A DNA stretch of 64,000 nucleotides, taken from NCBI GenBank assembly GCA_964412235.1, contig CAYPNT010000003.1, positions 1-64,000 of the forward strand. The letters are read 5' to 3'. This document shows positions 53,085-62,494 of the stretch, piece by piece. Position 1 is the stretch's first letter; each line of letters starts with the position of its first letter. The DNA comes from JAYZQT01 sp964412235. GTDB lineage: Bacteria; Pseudomonadota; Alphaproteobacteria; MPNO01; UBA830. The position numbers were made by a program, and so were the translations under genes. The notes beneath the pieces were generated by a model, which ran no database searches, was not told the DNA's origin, and was given only the letters and a program-made list of their open reading frames with translations.

Positions 53085-54068
53085 CTAACTAACCACTTCC
53101 CGCATACCAGTTGCCGCAGATTTAATGATAGCCTCTAGAATTTGCGTGGCGTGGAGTATCTGATCTGGTGTTGCCGGAAAGTGATCACCACCCATACAAT
53201 AACGGCTAAAAGCTTCCATCTGGTCCTTAATTGTGGGCAATCCCGGGTATTCATAACCGTCCCAGTTTTCAGAAATAACACTGCCATCGGTCTTTTGCGC
53301 TGTAAGCTGATCATGGCCATAGATACACCCCCAGCCGCCGGATCCAAATGCTCGGACTTGCCACAGGGACCCTGTCGCCGCGACTGTACCCAAGTAACCT
53401 AGCTGTCCGCCTTCAAAATCTAAAAGCACCCCCGTTGCATCATCAATATCGAAGGGCAATTCAACACGCCTGCTAACTGCTTGAACACTTGCCACACGTC
53501 CAAAGAGATTTACAAACATGTCAACCGCGTGAATACCAAGGGATGTCATCCCTCCCGCTGGGCTCTCATCACGGCTCTCGCGCCATTCGCCATTATAACC
53601 GACCATATTAGCCGAAAAATTTCCTTCTATTTGGATCATTTTGCCCAACTCACCGGAGACTATCATTTCCTTTAATTTAATGGCATTAGGCGAAAATCTG
53701 CGATTATGACCAATCGCGACTTTCAAGCCCTTTGATGATAGTGCATCAAGAGCGATGCTTGCATGATCACCAGTCAAACAAAATGGTTTCTCGCAAAATA
53801 CGTGTTTGTTAGCGTCGACTGCCGCCATTATCTGATCGAAATGGACCGTGTGTGGAGAAGCGAGGACTACGGCTTCAACGTCGTCATCAGCCAAAACTTC
53901 TTCGTAGGTCTCGTATAACCGTATACTTTTTTCCTCGGCATAACTAGCGACCTTCGATAGGGTCCGGGTAGTACCAGCAATAAATTTAATCTCCTCACTA
54001 CTCCCGGACACGGAATTTATAAGCGTTTGTCCCCATCGACCCATACCCACAATGGCCACGTTGAACAT
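53085..54068 (-). CDS. Gfo/Idh/MocA-family oxidoreductase
   Basis: A 327-residue NAD(P)-dependent dehydrogenase. VAIVGMGRWGQTLI is the Rossmann loop and HVFCEKPFCLT contains the EKP signature with the catalytic Lys. The C-terminal alpha/beta domain carries SLGIHAVDMFVNLFG. Members oxidise or reduce sugars, inositols and related alcohols, or biliverdin. A GGAGG stands five bases before ATG 54068; ATG 54071, one codon earlier, is too close to it. It follows ALDH by 20 nt in the minus direction, so the two probably share a message. Confidence 0.9.
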   Translation of the reverse strand: MFNVAIVGMGRWGQTLINSVSGSSEEIKFIAGTTRTLSKVASYAEEKSIRLYETYEEVLADDDVEAVVLASPHTVHFDQIMAAVDANKHVFCEKPFCLTGDHASIALDALSSKGLKVAIGHNRRFSPNAIKLKEMIVSGELGKMIQIEGNFSANMVGYNGEWRESRDESPAGGMTSLGIHAVDMFVNLFGRVASVQAVSRRVELPFDIDDATGVLLDFEGGQLGYLGTVAATGSLWQVRAFGSGGWGCIYGHDQLTAQKTDGSVISENWDGYEYPGLPTIKDQMEAFSRYCMGGDHFPATPDQILHATQILEAIIKSAATGMREVVS

Positions 54069-54091
54069 CATCGCCTCCTTTACGTAATTTT

Positions 54092-55609
54092 TTATTCAGC
54101 GGCGTCACGAGGAACTAACATATCGTACCACGGCTTGTTTTCTCGCGTTTTCGCATCATCAACATGCAATGCTTTGACCTCGGTATATTCGTTCATACCT
54201 TCCTCTCCAAATTCGCGGCCAATGCCCGATTGTTTGTAGCCACCAAATGGCATTTTTTCCGAAAGCAAGTGCCAGTCGTTAATCCACACTGTGCCTGTCC
54301 GCATCCTCCCGGCAACAGCCCGTGCTCTCTCAATATCCTCTGACCAAACACCACCCCCTAAACCAAATATGGAATCGTTAGCGATTTCGACGGCTTCGTC
54401 TTCATCCTGGTATTTCATAACACAGAGTACGGGTCCGAAGATTTCTTCCTGGGCTATGACCATGTCGTTAGTTACATCAGTAAATACCGTCGGTTTAATA
54501 AAGTACCCATTGGCGAGATCGCCATCGACCGCCCGTTCGCCGCCACATACCAATTTTGCGCCTTCGGCCTTTCCTTTTTCGATATAATCAAGGACCGTAT
54601 TCATGTGGTTTTCGGAAACAACCGGTCCCACCTTTGTATCTTTATCTAGGGGATCACCTAATGGCAAAGAATTCAGCTTAGCCACCATCTGCCCTACAAA
54701 GTCGTCATGTTGACTAGCGGGCAACAGCAGTCGGGTCCCTGATTCACAGACCTGGCCCTGATGGTAGAATGACGCAAAAATTGATCCGTCTATCGCGATG
54801 TCCCAGTTGGCGTCGTGGAGAACAATGTTGGGTGACTTACCACCACATTCAAGCGTTACCTTTTTCAAGGTACCCGAGGCCTTGGCCATAATGTCTTTTC
54901 CGACTTCTGTCGAACCCGTAAAAGCAACCTTATCTACATCGGTGCTCGTCGTAAGGGTTTCACCAATTGTTCCACCAGGCCCCGAAATGATGTTGATTAC
55001 ACCAGGCGGAAAACCGCATTCATCAATTATTCTTGCTAGTTCCATTGCGGACAAGGGCGTATCAGATGCGGGCTTCAGTACAATCGTGTTACCGGTCCCC
55101 AACGCAGGCCCGAGTTTCCATACGGCCATCATCAAAGGAAAATTCCAGGGAATGATCGATGCGCAAACGCCCATTGGTTCACGAATAGTATAATTGTAAG
55201 ACCGTCCAGGTCGCGACATCCCCTCAATTTCTTTTGGTTCAGAATTGTAATTTTTCGCCATTTCGCCAAAATAATTCATCTGGCGCTGACCTAAGAACGC
55301 ATCCGCACCTGTTTTGGCTATCGTTCCACCAGAATCAAGTGATTCAAGACGTGCTAAGTCTTTCATCCGTTCTTTCATTTTGGCTGCCAAATCACAGATT
55401 AGTTCACTGCGGTCTGCTCCGCTCATACGTGGCCACGGACCATTATCGAACGCTTCGCGAGCCGCCGCTATGGCCGCTTTTGCGTCCCCTACACCGGCGA
55501 CGGGAATATTGGCAATTGGTTGGCTGTTCCACGGGTTTAAAGTAGGCTTTGTAGCCCCACCTTCCGCGTCAACAAATTTACCTCCGATGTATAGTTGATA
55601 AGTGTCCAT
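54092..55609 (-). CDS. NAD-dependent aldehyde dehydrogenase (betaine-aldehyde type)
   Basis: A 505-residue ALDH. Catalytic Glu is in TLECGGKSPN and Cys in GQVCESGTRL; IIPWNFPLMMAVWKLGPALGTGN, FTGSTEVGKDI and EEIFGPVLCV complete the set. The closest named types are betaine-aldehyde and related DHs. It is divergent from the beta-oxidation-like operon at 55802 and could take the aldehyde released by a retro-aldol step there (inference). GGGAC lies before the ATG. A Gfo/Idh/MocA gene follows. Confidence 0.93.
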   Translation of the reverse strand: MDTYQLYIGGKFVDAEGGATKPTLNPWNSQPIANIPVAGVGDAKAAIAAAREAFDNGPWPRMSGADRSELICDLAAKMKERMKDLARLESLDSGGTIAKTGADAFLGQRQMNYFGEMAKNYNSEPKEIEGMSRPGRSYNYTIREPMGVCASIIPWNFPLMMAVWKLGPALGTGNTIVLKPASDTPLSAMELARIIDECGFPPGVINIISGPGGTIGETLTTSTDVDKVAFTGSTEVGKDIMAKASGTLKKVTLECGGKSPNIVLHDANWDIAIDGSIFASFYHQGQVCESGTRLLLPASQHDDFVGQMVAKLNSLPLGDPLDKDTKVGPVVSENHMNTVLDYIEKGKAEGAKLVCGGERAVDGDLANGYFIKPTVFTDVTNDMVIAQEEIFGPVLCVMKYQDEDEAVEIANDSIFGLGGGVWSEDIERARAVAGRMRTGTVWINDWHLLSEKMPFGGYKQSGIGREFGEEGMNEYTEVKALHVDDAKTRENKPWYDMLVPRDAAE

Positions 55610-55801
55610 GTCCCGCTGTCCTTGAAGTTGATTTATTGTTGGGAACTTATCTCAGGGACGCATAGGCGTCCACCACGACGAACAATTCAGGATTGCCCTT
55701 TGACTTGCGCCCGCTGCATCGGCAAAATCGGCGAAGTGAATGAAAACAGGCGTAAAAATCGCCAACCCTGGTCAATTCAAACATTAAAAACGGGAATAGA
55801 T

Positions 55802-56647
55802 ATGGCGCGAAAGCTGCAATCCTTTAGCCGCCCAAAAGGTGGTTCGTTGAGGAAATCCTACAACACAATAATCGTCAAACGCCGGAAAGGCGCTCTTGAA
55901 ATCCAGTTTAATAGACCGGACAGGCTTAATACGATTACAGAGGAGATGGCTGACGATATTATGCATGCGATGGACGTCGTTGAACTAGATCGAAAGACTA
56001 TTGCCGTAGTTCTGATGGGTGATCAACGCGCGTTCTGTGCGGGCGCCGACTTAGGGGGTTTCAAAGACCTTGTTGACGATCGCTACGATAACTATCGTGC
56101 ACGCTATAACCAACGGCGCAATCGGTTATTATATCGCTTCCTGATGAATTATACTAAACCGGTGATCGCCGCAGTGGAGGGGTATTGTTTAGGTGGCGGG
56201 TTTGAGATTGCCATGCTGTCCGACTTCATCATAGCGGGCCAGAAAGCTAGTTTTGGGTTGCCGGAGGGAAAACACAGTCTTATTCCGGGAGCAGGGGGAA
56301 CCCAAAATCTCCCGCGCTTGATTGGTGCTCCGTTAGCGAAGGAATTAATTTGGACCGGCAGAAGAATTTCCGCTTCGGATGCGAAGGAATTTCGGATTGT
56401 AAATCATGTTGTAGAGCCCGGAAAAGCCCTCGCTAGAACACGAGAAATTATCGAAGAAATGAAGGGGGTTGGGCCATTGGCGACTATGATGTCTAAGCAG
56501 GCCATCAACCGCGGGCGCGATATGACCCTACAGCAGGGTTTCCAACAGGAATCTGACCTCGCTTACATGCTATCATGGGCCGATGACCGGGCAGAGGGCC
56601 TGGAGGCTTTTTCGGAACGCCGGAAACCCGATTTCAAAGGACAATAA
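55802..56647 (+). CDS. Enoyl-CoA hydratase/isomerase family protein
   Basis: A 281-residue crotonase-fold protein with a basic N-terminus of about 20 residues. AFCAGADLGGFKDL is the oxyanion hole, GGGFEIAMLSDFII has Glu at the first catalytic position and GLPEGKHSLIPGAGG has Glu at the second, so a hydratase is likely. It ends SERRKPDFKGQ. The frame is open from 55595, but a GGGA-led ATG at 55802 fits the family. It opens a plus-strand operon with thiolase-like, DUF35, CoA ligase, acyl-CoA dehydrogenase and UbiD genes and would hydrate their enoyl-CoA to a 3-hydroxyacyl-CoA. Confidence 0.9.
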   Translation: MARKLQSFSRPKGGSLRKSYNTIIVKRRKGALEIQFNRPDRLNTITEEMADDIMHAMDVVELDRKTIAVVLMGDQRAFCAGADLGGFKDLVDDRYDNYRARYNQRRNRLLYRFLMNYTKPVIAAVEGYCLGGGFEIAMLSDFIIAGQKASFGLPEGKHSLIPGAGGTQNLPRLIGAPLAKELIWTGRRISASDAKEFRIVNHVVEPGKALARTREIIEEMKGVGPLATMMSKQAINRGRDMTLQQGFQQESDLAYMLSWADDRAEGLEAFSERRKPDFKGQ

Positions 56648-56665
56648 GTACAAAGGAATAAAATA

Positions 56666-57847
56666 ATGGCTCGAAGCTTTTTAGCCGACAAGGACATCTG
56701 CATTGTCGCCTACGGGGAGACGAAAATCGAGAGACGGGGAGGAAGATCCGCTTACGAGATAGCAGCGGAGGTAGCGGAGCAACTCTATAAAAAAACAAAG
56801 CTTGGACCTTCTGATATCGACGGCGTTACGTTTTGCGTGCCGTTGAGTGAATGCGCAAATCCATTTTGGTCTGGATACGCGACAGAATACCTTGGAATTT
56901 CGGCGCGGTGGCTTCAAACAAGTGATATTGGCGGTGCTTCCGCTATTGGCAACGTAGCCCGTGCCGCAATGGCCATTAAATCTGGGCTTTGCGAAACTGT
57001 GATGGTTATGGGGGCCGACGCTCCTTCAAGCCAATGGCGGGCCTATTATGGTAGTTACCGCAACGAGTTCTGGGATCCTGTCGGTGTACAGGGTCCACCC
57101 GGCGCGTTTGGTCTACTAATGAACCGGTACGAACATGAATTCGGGCTTGATTTTGAAGGTTTAGGTGCCCTGGCGGTTGCGCAGAGAAACGGTGCTATTA
57201 AGAATCCGAATGCATATGAGAAGTTGCGCCAAAAAATAACGGTCGATGATTACATTAATTCACGACAGGTTTCATCACCGCTCCGGTTGCTCGACTCAGT
57301 AATGTGGTGTGACGGCGGTAACGGACTAATTATGATGAAAACAAGCCGCGCTCGAAAATTAGGTCTGACTGACCGGGTGTACCCGGTCGCGTATGATGAG
57401 GTCTCTAATTACGACTGCGCCAATCAAACACCAGACATAATCGCCACCGGGCATTCGGTTACGGGTCCCTCAGCACTTAGACAGGCGAAGATCAAACCAA
57501 AAGATGTAGACATGTTCCATCCCTACGACGATTTTCTGTTTGCGGTTATGCTAAAAACTGAACAGTGTGGATTTGCAAAAAAAGGGCAAGGGTCCCAATT
57601 TTTGCGAGACCACGACTTAGGACCCAAAGGCGATTTACCCCTAAACACAGGGGGTGGACAGATAAGCTGCGGTCAGCCTGGCCTTGCGGGAGGCGGCATC
57701 AACCTTGTTGAAGCGGTTCGACAACTAATGGGAGGGGCCGGTCGTCGGCAAGTCCCGAGCCCAAGAAACGCATTGGTAACCGGTATCGGCGTCATTCCAT
57801 ACGGCCGAAATTGGGGATCAGCAAATGCAATGGTTCTTGTAAATTAG
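56666..57847 (+). CDS. Thiolase-superfamily protein without the nucleophilic Cys (Ltp2-like)
   Basis: A 393-residue thiolase-fold protein of the SCP2-thiolase/lipid-transfer branch. At the place of the acyl-accepting Cys it reads DIGGASAIG, with Ser92 rather than Cys. The His region is HPYDDFL and the C-terminal Cys is kept in GQISCGQPGLAGG. The Cys-less type followed by a DUF35 gene is the arrangement of Ltp2-ChsH2, which works as a retro-aldolase in steroid side-chain degradation. AAAGGAA precedes the ATG. The next gene starts 9 nt downstream. Retro-aldol cleavage of a 3-hydroxyacyl-CoA is therefore more likely than thiolysis, but this is inference. Confidence 0.88.
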   Translation: MARSFLADKDICIVAYGETKIERRGGRSAYEIAAEVAEQLYKKTKLGPSDIDGVTFCVPLSECANPFWSGYATEYLGISARWLQTSDIGGASAIGNVARAAMAIKSGLCETVMVMGADAPSSQWRAYYGSYRNEFWDPVGVQGPPGAFGLLMNRYEHEFGLDFEGLGALAVAQRNGAIKNPNAYEKLRQKITVDDYINSRQVSSPLRLLDSVMWCDGGNGLIMMKTSRARKLGLTDRVYPVAYDEVSNYDCANQTPDIIATGHSVTGPSALRQAKIKPKDVDMFHPYDDFLFAVMLKTEQCGFAKKGQGSQFLRDHDLGPKGDLPLNTGGGQISCGQPGLAGGGINLVEAVRQLMGGAGRRQVPSPRNALVTGIGVIPYGRNWGSANAMVLVN

Positions 57848-57856
57848 GAAATGACA

Positions 57857-58303
57857 ATGGCTAAACTAAACACTAAACCGCGCCCAACGCCCCAGCCCAC
57901 ACCTACAACGCAAGCATTCTGGGATGGAGCGAAAAAAGGAAAACTAATGCTTCAATGGGACCCCAGGTCTCGTAAGTATCAATTTTGGCCAAGATCAAAC
58001 AGTGTTCGGACTGGCCGCCGCAACCTTCGTTGGCAAGCCACTTCTGGGCGAGGAGAATTGTACTCGTATACTATTACACACGTCCCCTCGCCGGGCTTTG
58101 AGGCAAACGCTCCCTACGTTATTGGGCTCGTGGAATTAGATGAAGGCGTTCGGATGATCGCGAACTTGGTCAACGTAACGCCCGACGAGATTAATATTGG
58201 TATGCGCCTGAAGGTTGCGTGGGAAAAACTGAACGACGACATCACTTATTTTGCGTTTGAGCCTGAGAAAGGCCGACGACGCAAAGCAGTATCAAAACGG
58301 TGA
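57857..58303 (+). CDS. DUF35 OB-fold protein lacking the zinc ribbon
   Basis: A 148-residue DUF35 protein. The OB-fold part is clear (SGRGELYSYTITHVPSPGFEANAPYVIGLVELDEG). The N-terminal segment, normally a CxxC...CxxC rubredoxin-like zinc ribbon, has no Cys at all; its place is taken by DPRSRKYQFWPRSNS with Arg and aromatic residues. DUF35 partners of thiolase-like proteins bind the acyl-CoA and shape the active site. ATG 57857 is chosen over 57851 because AGGA sits seven bases before it. It lies between the thiolase-like and CoA ligase genes. Confidence 0.88.
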   Translation: MAKLNTKPRPTPQPTPTTQAFWDGAKKGKLMLQWDPRSRKYQFWPRSNSVRTGRRNLRWQATSGRGELYSYTITHVPSPGFEANAPYVIGLVELDEGVRMIANLVNVTPDEINIGMRLKVAWEKLNDDITYFAFEPEKGRRRKAVSKR

Positions 58304-58309
58304 TTTAAT

Positions 58310-59851
58310 TTGAAACTTTCGTCCCTTATTGCAAATAGTGCGTTTCGGTATCCAGAGCACGAGGCCATTGTCTGCGGACAACGCCGGATAACGTTTAGCG
58401 AATTGAATGAAAATGCTAACCGGCTCGCAGATGCATACTTAAAGCGAGGAATGAAAACAGGTGATCGCTTAGCATTGTTTTTGCCAAACAGTGCACAACT
58501 CATAGAAGCGATGTGCGGCGCCGCAAAATCGGGGGGAATAATAGTGCCAATCGCCACGCGATTGGCCGCTCCAGAAGTAACCTATATTTTAAACGACTGT
58601 GAACCATGGTTGGTTGGGTTTACTCCAGACCATAGAGAACTTATTTCAGAAGCCGTTAAAACACTTGACGACCCTCTTCTGGTTGTCTTCGGCGATGAAG
58701 CCAGAGAAGGTGAAATTAGGTTCAAGGACCTTTTGACAGAGGGCGCAAACATGACTCCAGCACCCCTACCTACAGAACCCGACACCCTAATGTTAAGTTA
58801 CACGTCCGGAACAACCGGCCGTCCCAAGGGGGCACTTGCGACCAATACCGGTATGGTGCTCACGGGTGGGTATATGAACTCCACGGAGTGGGGTCTCACT
58901 CCCGACGATAGGGTGCTCGCAACAACGCCAATGGCCCACAGAACTGGTTTAGGTCGCGTCGCAAATGCTGTGTGTTGTGGCTGCACCGTAGTCGTTATGG
59001 AAAAGTTTGACCCTGTGACCGCTATCGACATTATCGAGCAAGAAAACATTACGATGATTGGATTAGTTCCCACTATAGCTCGACTTTTAATACCCGAGAT
59101 CGAAAAGCGGCCTAATGCCGTTACAACGGTGCGGCTTATGGTTGCAACAGGTGAGGCGTTCCCTGTCGACCTCAAGGTTCGTCTTGCCACAGCAGCACCA
59201 AATATTGGATTATACACGTTCTTTGCTCAAACCGAGGCGGGCTTTGTTACGGGGCTGCGACCAGAAGAACAGGCCTCCCATCCAGAATCTTGTGGGCGGC
59301 CCGTTCCTTCAGTTGATGTAATGATTGTTGATGAAAACCTCTGTGAAGTAGCACGGGGCGAAATTGGTGAAATTTTGTGCCGATGTGGTGGGCCCGGAAT
59401 AATGTCGATGCCGGAATACTGGAAAAACCCTGAAGCAACAAAGTCAGCATTTCATCAAGGGTGGTTGCGAACCGGCGACCTAGGTAAGATGGACAGCGAG
59501 GACTACGTATACTTTATAGACCGAGCTAAGGACATGATAGTCTCCGGGGGCCTAAACATCTATTCGCGCGAAGTTGAAGATGCATTGGAGACCCATAAAG
59601 CAGTTAATGAAGCTGCTGTTGTCCCCGTGCCCGATCCGAAATTTGGCGAATCTGTGTTCGCGTTCGTAACATTTGAACAGGGCCGGTCCGCGAGCAAGGC
59701 GGAACTTATAGAACACTGTAGATCACAAATTGCGAGTTATAAAAAGCCTAGTTTTATAAAACAGATTGACGCTCTACCGCGTAACAGCACAGGAAAAGTC
59801 GTGAAAGTTCTGTTGCGGGAACAAGCCGCGGAGGAAGTTTTAAAAAACTAA
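58310..59851 (+). CDS. AMP-forming acyl-CoA synthetase
   Basis: A 513-residue ANL ligase. SYTSGTTGRPKGAL is the phosphate-binding loop, FFAQTEAGF the aromatic-binding strand, WLRTGDLGKMDSEDYVYFIDRAKDMIVSGG the hinge region and PRNSTGKVVKVLL holds the catalytic Lys. It starts at TTG 58310 behind GGTGA, six bases on. Its TAA overlaps the ATG of the acyl-CoA dehydrogenase as TAATG. It would activate the acid that then goes through dehydrogenation, hydration and cleavage in the same operon. Confidence 0.92.
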   Translation: MKLSSLIANSAFRYPEHEAIVCGQRRITFSELNENANRLADAYLKRGMKTGDRLALFLPNSAQLIEAMCGAAKSGGIIVPIATRLAAPEVTYILNDCEPWLVGFTPDHRELISEAVKTLDDPLLVVFGDEAREGEIRFKDLLTEGANMTPAPLPTEPDTLMLSYTSGTTGRPKGALATNTGMVLTGGYMNSTEWGLTPDDRVLATTPMAHRTGLGRVANAVCCGCTVVVMEKFDPVTAIDIIEQENITMIGLVPTIARLLIPEIEKRPNAVTTVRLMVATGEAFPVDLKVRLATAAPNIGLYTFFAQTEAGFVTGLRPEEQASHPESCGRPVPSVDVMIVDENLCEVARGEIGEILCRCGGPGIMSMPEYWKNPEATKSAFHQGWLRTGDLGKMDSEDYVYFIDRAKDMIVSGGLNIYSREVEDALETHKAVNEAAVVPVPDPKFGESVFAFVTFEQGRSASKAELIEHCRSQIASYKKPSFIKQIDALPRNSTGKVVKVLLREQAAEEVLKN

Positions 59852-60939
59852 TGGAACTGCTTCTTACGACAGAGCAGACGATGCTTCGAAACACTGCTAA
59901 AACATTTTCTGAAAGACGAGAAGGTATGGCTCGTCTGCGCAGCGACGAACCGGAAACACCGAACTTAAACAAAAGCATTTGGCAGGAAGCGGCCGATGCG
60001 GGATTGTTAGCCATTTTGGTTCCGGAAAAATATGGTGGTCTTGGGCTTGGGCTAACCGAATTGTGCCTAATTGGCGAAGAGTTGGGCAAAACACTTATAC
60101 CAGAGCCGATAACCACTATTGCGGCCGTAGCGGCCACACTTTCTGGGTTTCCACATACAGAAAAGGTTCTCAACGGTACGCTATTTTGTATACCCGGTCT
60201 CACAGAGGGCCCACGAACAATCGGAGATGAACCAGCTATTTCAAAAGCGACGTTAAATGGAACGGAATGTCGCCTTACTGGAAGCAAAGTTGGAATAATG
60301 CTTGCGGACGTCGCAGACAGTTTTATTTTATCGGCAAACAGCCCTGACGGACCGATCCTTGCCTACGTCCAAACAGATAAAATTGATATATCTACTACAC
60401 CTACACTAGACGGTGCGACACTAGGGATACTCTCATTTGTCAACGCACCCGGTGTCATTATTGCCAACACCGATGAGTATCAACACACACTCGCGACACT
60501 ACTTGATACATTGCATATCTCGGCTGCGGCCGAATTGTTAGGTATTATGGAAGCGGCTCAGAACATTACGGTAGAATATTTGAAAACCCGTGAACAATTT
60601 GATCGCCCAATTGGGTCATTTCAGGCCCTACAACACAAAGCCGTGGATAACCTTGCTGCAATCGAGTTGTGTCGGTCGCTGATATACCAAGCCGCTCGTA
60701 CCTTTGACCAGCGTGGCAGCACTTTAGGTCTCGCATCGGCCACGCTATCACGGACAATTACAAGTGCCTTGAACGTGTGCAAATCGGCCATTCAATTACA
60801 CGGTGGTATTGGTTTTACAGATGAACACGATATTGGCCTTTACCTAAAACGAGCAATGTCGTTATCTGCCCGCCACGGAAACTCGGGACTTCATCGCAAA
60901 CGATACGCAGAACAAGTAAGGATAAACAGCCAATTTTAG
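59851..60939 (+). CDS. Acyl-CoA dehydrogenase
   Basis: A 362-residue flavoprotein, somewhat short of the usual 380-400. ILVPEKYGGLGLGLTELCLIGEELGK is the conserved N-terminal helix and REQFDRPIGSFQALQHKAVD the central flavin-binding motif. The C-terminus has AIQLHGGIGFTDEHDIGLYLKRA, a form common in the steroid- and cyclic-acid branches (FadE28/29-like). Such members often form heteromers, but only one gene is here. Start and upstream stop overlap as TAATG. It should introduce the C=C bond into the CoA ester. Confidence 0.9.
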   Translation: MELLLTTEQTMLRNTAKTFSERREGMARLRSDEPETPNLNKSIWQEAADAGLLAILVPEKYGGLGLGLTELCLIGEELGKTLIPEPITTIAAVAATLSGFPHTEKVLNGTLFCIPGLTEGPRTIGDEPAISKATLNGTECRLTGSKVGIMLADVADSFILSANSPDGPILAYVQTDKIDISTTPTLDGATLGILSFVNAPGVIIANTDEYQHTLATLLDTLHISAAAELLGIMEAAQNITVEYLKTREQFDRPIGSFQALQHKAVDNLAAIELCRSLIYQAARTFDQRGSTLGLASATLSRTITSALNVCKSAIQLHGGIGFTDEHDIGLYLKRAMSLSARHGNSGLHRKRYAEQVRINSQF

Positions 60940-60990
60940 CAAAACGACCGTCAAAATTGTATACAACTTCCGACCTATAGGATTTTTAAT

Positions 60991-62394
60991 ATGCCAGACC
61001 AGTCATATCGGACCTTTCTTAAAAACCTCGCACAACAAGGCGAGCTGATCACGTTCGATAAAGAAGTCGACCCTGCTAAGAATATGGCAGCGATAGAATG
61101 GAAAGCGTTCAATGAAATGGGCAAAGCGAGCCTGTTTACTAACCTAAAGGGGCATGACGGTTGGCAAGCGACCAGTCAAATTCTCGCTGATAGAAAAAAA
61201 TGGGCGATTGGCTTGAACGTCAACGAAGATCAAATACTAGATGAAATTAGCGAGCGGCTAAAAAACTCGATCAAGACCGTCGAGGTAGGGCCTAACGAAG
61301 CTCCCGTCCAAGAGGTAGTGTTCGAGGGAGACGACGTCAATATCTTAGACGTACCCGCGATGATGACCTCTGAAGACGATGGCGGTCGTTATTTTGCTTC
61401 GGGAATGGCTATCATCAAAGATCCTAAGACCGGTATTCGCAACATGTCCGTACATCGTCAAATGATACTAAATGAGCGCGAGACGGGTTTTATCATGCTC
61501 CCACGCCAAGCAAAACGGATTTACGATATGTATTCCTCAGAGGGCAGAGGCATGCCGGTTGCAATCGTTTACGGAGCCCATCCGGCCATTTTCTACGGCT
61601 CGGGTTTTACGACAACCTACGGAAAGGATGAATTAGAGGTAGCTGGTTCACTACTTGGCGAAGGTGTACGTATGGTTAAATGTAAAACCGTGGACATAGA
61701 AGTGCCCGCTGAAGCGGAGTTAGTTCTGGAAGGGGAAATTTTGTTCGATAAGTTAGTGCCAGAAGGGCCGTTTGGAGAAATTCCTGGTACCTATGCAGAA
61801 TCGACAAAGTCGCATGTATTTCGAGCCAATTGCATGACCCGTCGGAGAGACCCAATATTTTACGCTGTTCACTGCGGCTATCCGACGACAGATACGCAAG
61901 GAACCATGGCCTTAGGAATAGAAATTGCCACCAAGGAACAACTTAAAAACGTTGAAGGTGGCCTAGATCTACTGGACGTTCGCTCCCACACCTCGGCCGG
62001 TATGATGATGTTGGTTCTTAAATTGCGTCCCCGTGTTGAAGGCCAAGCAAAGACAGCTCTTATGGCCGCTTTATCAGGCGCGTTTCTACACCCGAAATTA
62101 GCGATAGCCGTGGATGATGATATTGATGCTGACGATTTACGACAGGTAATGTGGTCAATGACCACTCGGGTTCACGCTGAACGGGATATTGTAATGATCC
62201 CCAATACACGTGTTTTTCCACTAGACAATGTTTCCCCAATTGTGCCGGGAGAAAACAGTTTTCATCGATTGGGCACAAAGTGGCTCATAGATGCCACAAA
62301 ACCTGCTGTTACACAGTCGGAAGAACGTGCACGATTTGAAAGAGCAATGCCTCGTAATTTTGATAATGTAGACCTGGAAGACTTTCTACCCTGA
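60991..62394 (+). CDS. UbiD-family decarboxylase (second copy)
   Basis: A 467-residue UbiD-family protein. The core region VPAEAELVLEGEILFDKLVPEGPFGEIPGTY contains the Arg/Glu network for prFMN chemistry, and HAERDIVMIPNT and MPRNFDNVDLEDFLP mark its C-terminal end. It is clearly diverged from the copy at 30788, so the two probably have different substrates. TAGGA is eight bases before the ATG; the gap to the acyl-CoA dehydrogenase is 51 nt. It closes the plus-strand operon and may remove a carboxyl group at the beginning or end of the pathway. HmfF (furandicarboxylate decarboxylase) is one named relative. Confidence 0.9.
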   Translation: MPDQSYRTFLKNLAQQGELITFDKEVDPAKNMAAIEWKAFNEMGKASLFTNLKGHDGWQATSQILADRKKWAIGLNVNEDQILDEISERLKNSIKTVEVGPNEAPVQEVVFEGDDVNILDVPAMMTSEDDGGRYFASGMAIIKDPKTGIRNMSVHRQMILNERETGFIMLPRQAKRIYDMYSSEGRGMPVAIVYGAHPAIFYGSGFTTTYGKDELEVAGSLLGEGVRMVKCKTVDIEVPAEAELVLEGEILFDKLVPEGPFGEIPGTYAESTKSHVFRANCMTRRRDPIFYAVHCGYPTTDTQGTMALGIEIATKEQLKNVEGGLDLLDVRSHTSAGMMMLVLKLRPRVEGQAKTALMAALSGAFLHPKLAIAVDDDIDADDLRQVMWSMTTRVHAERDIVMIPNTRVFPLDNVSPIVPGENSFHRLGTKWLIDATKPAVTQSEERARFERAMPRNFDNVDLEDFLP

Positions 62395-62494
62395 GAAAAC
62401 GACTATGAAGCGGTCTTTTGGAGTTCGCAGGAGGCACACAGAAATTACGTTAAAATAGGCACAGTAATGCAAGCACCACGTCTGCCGATAAATA

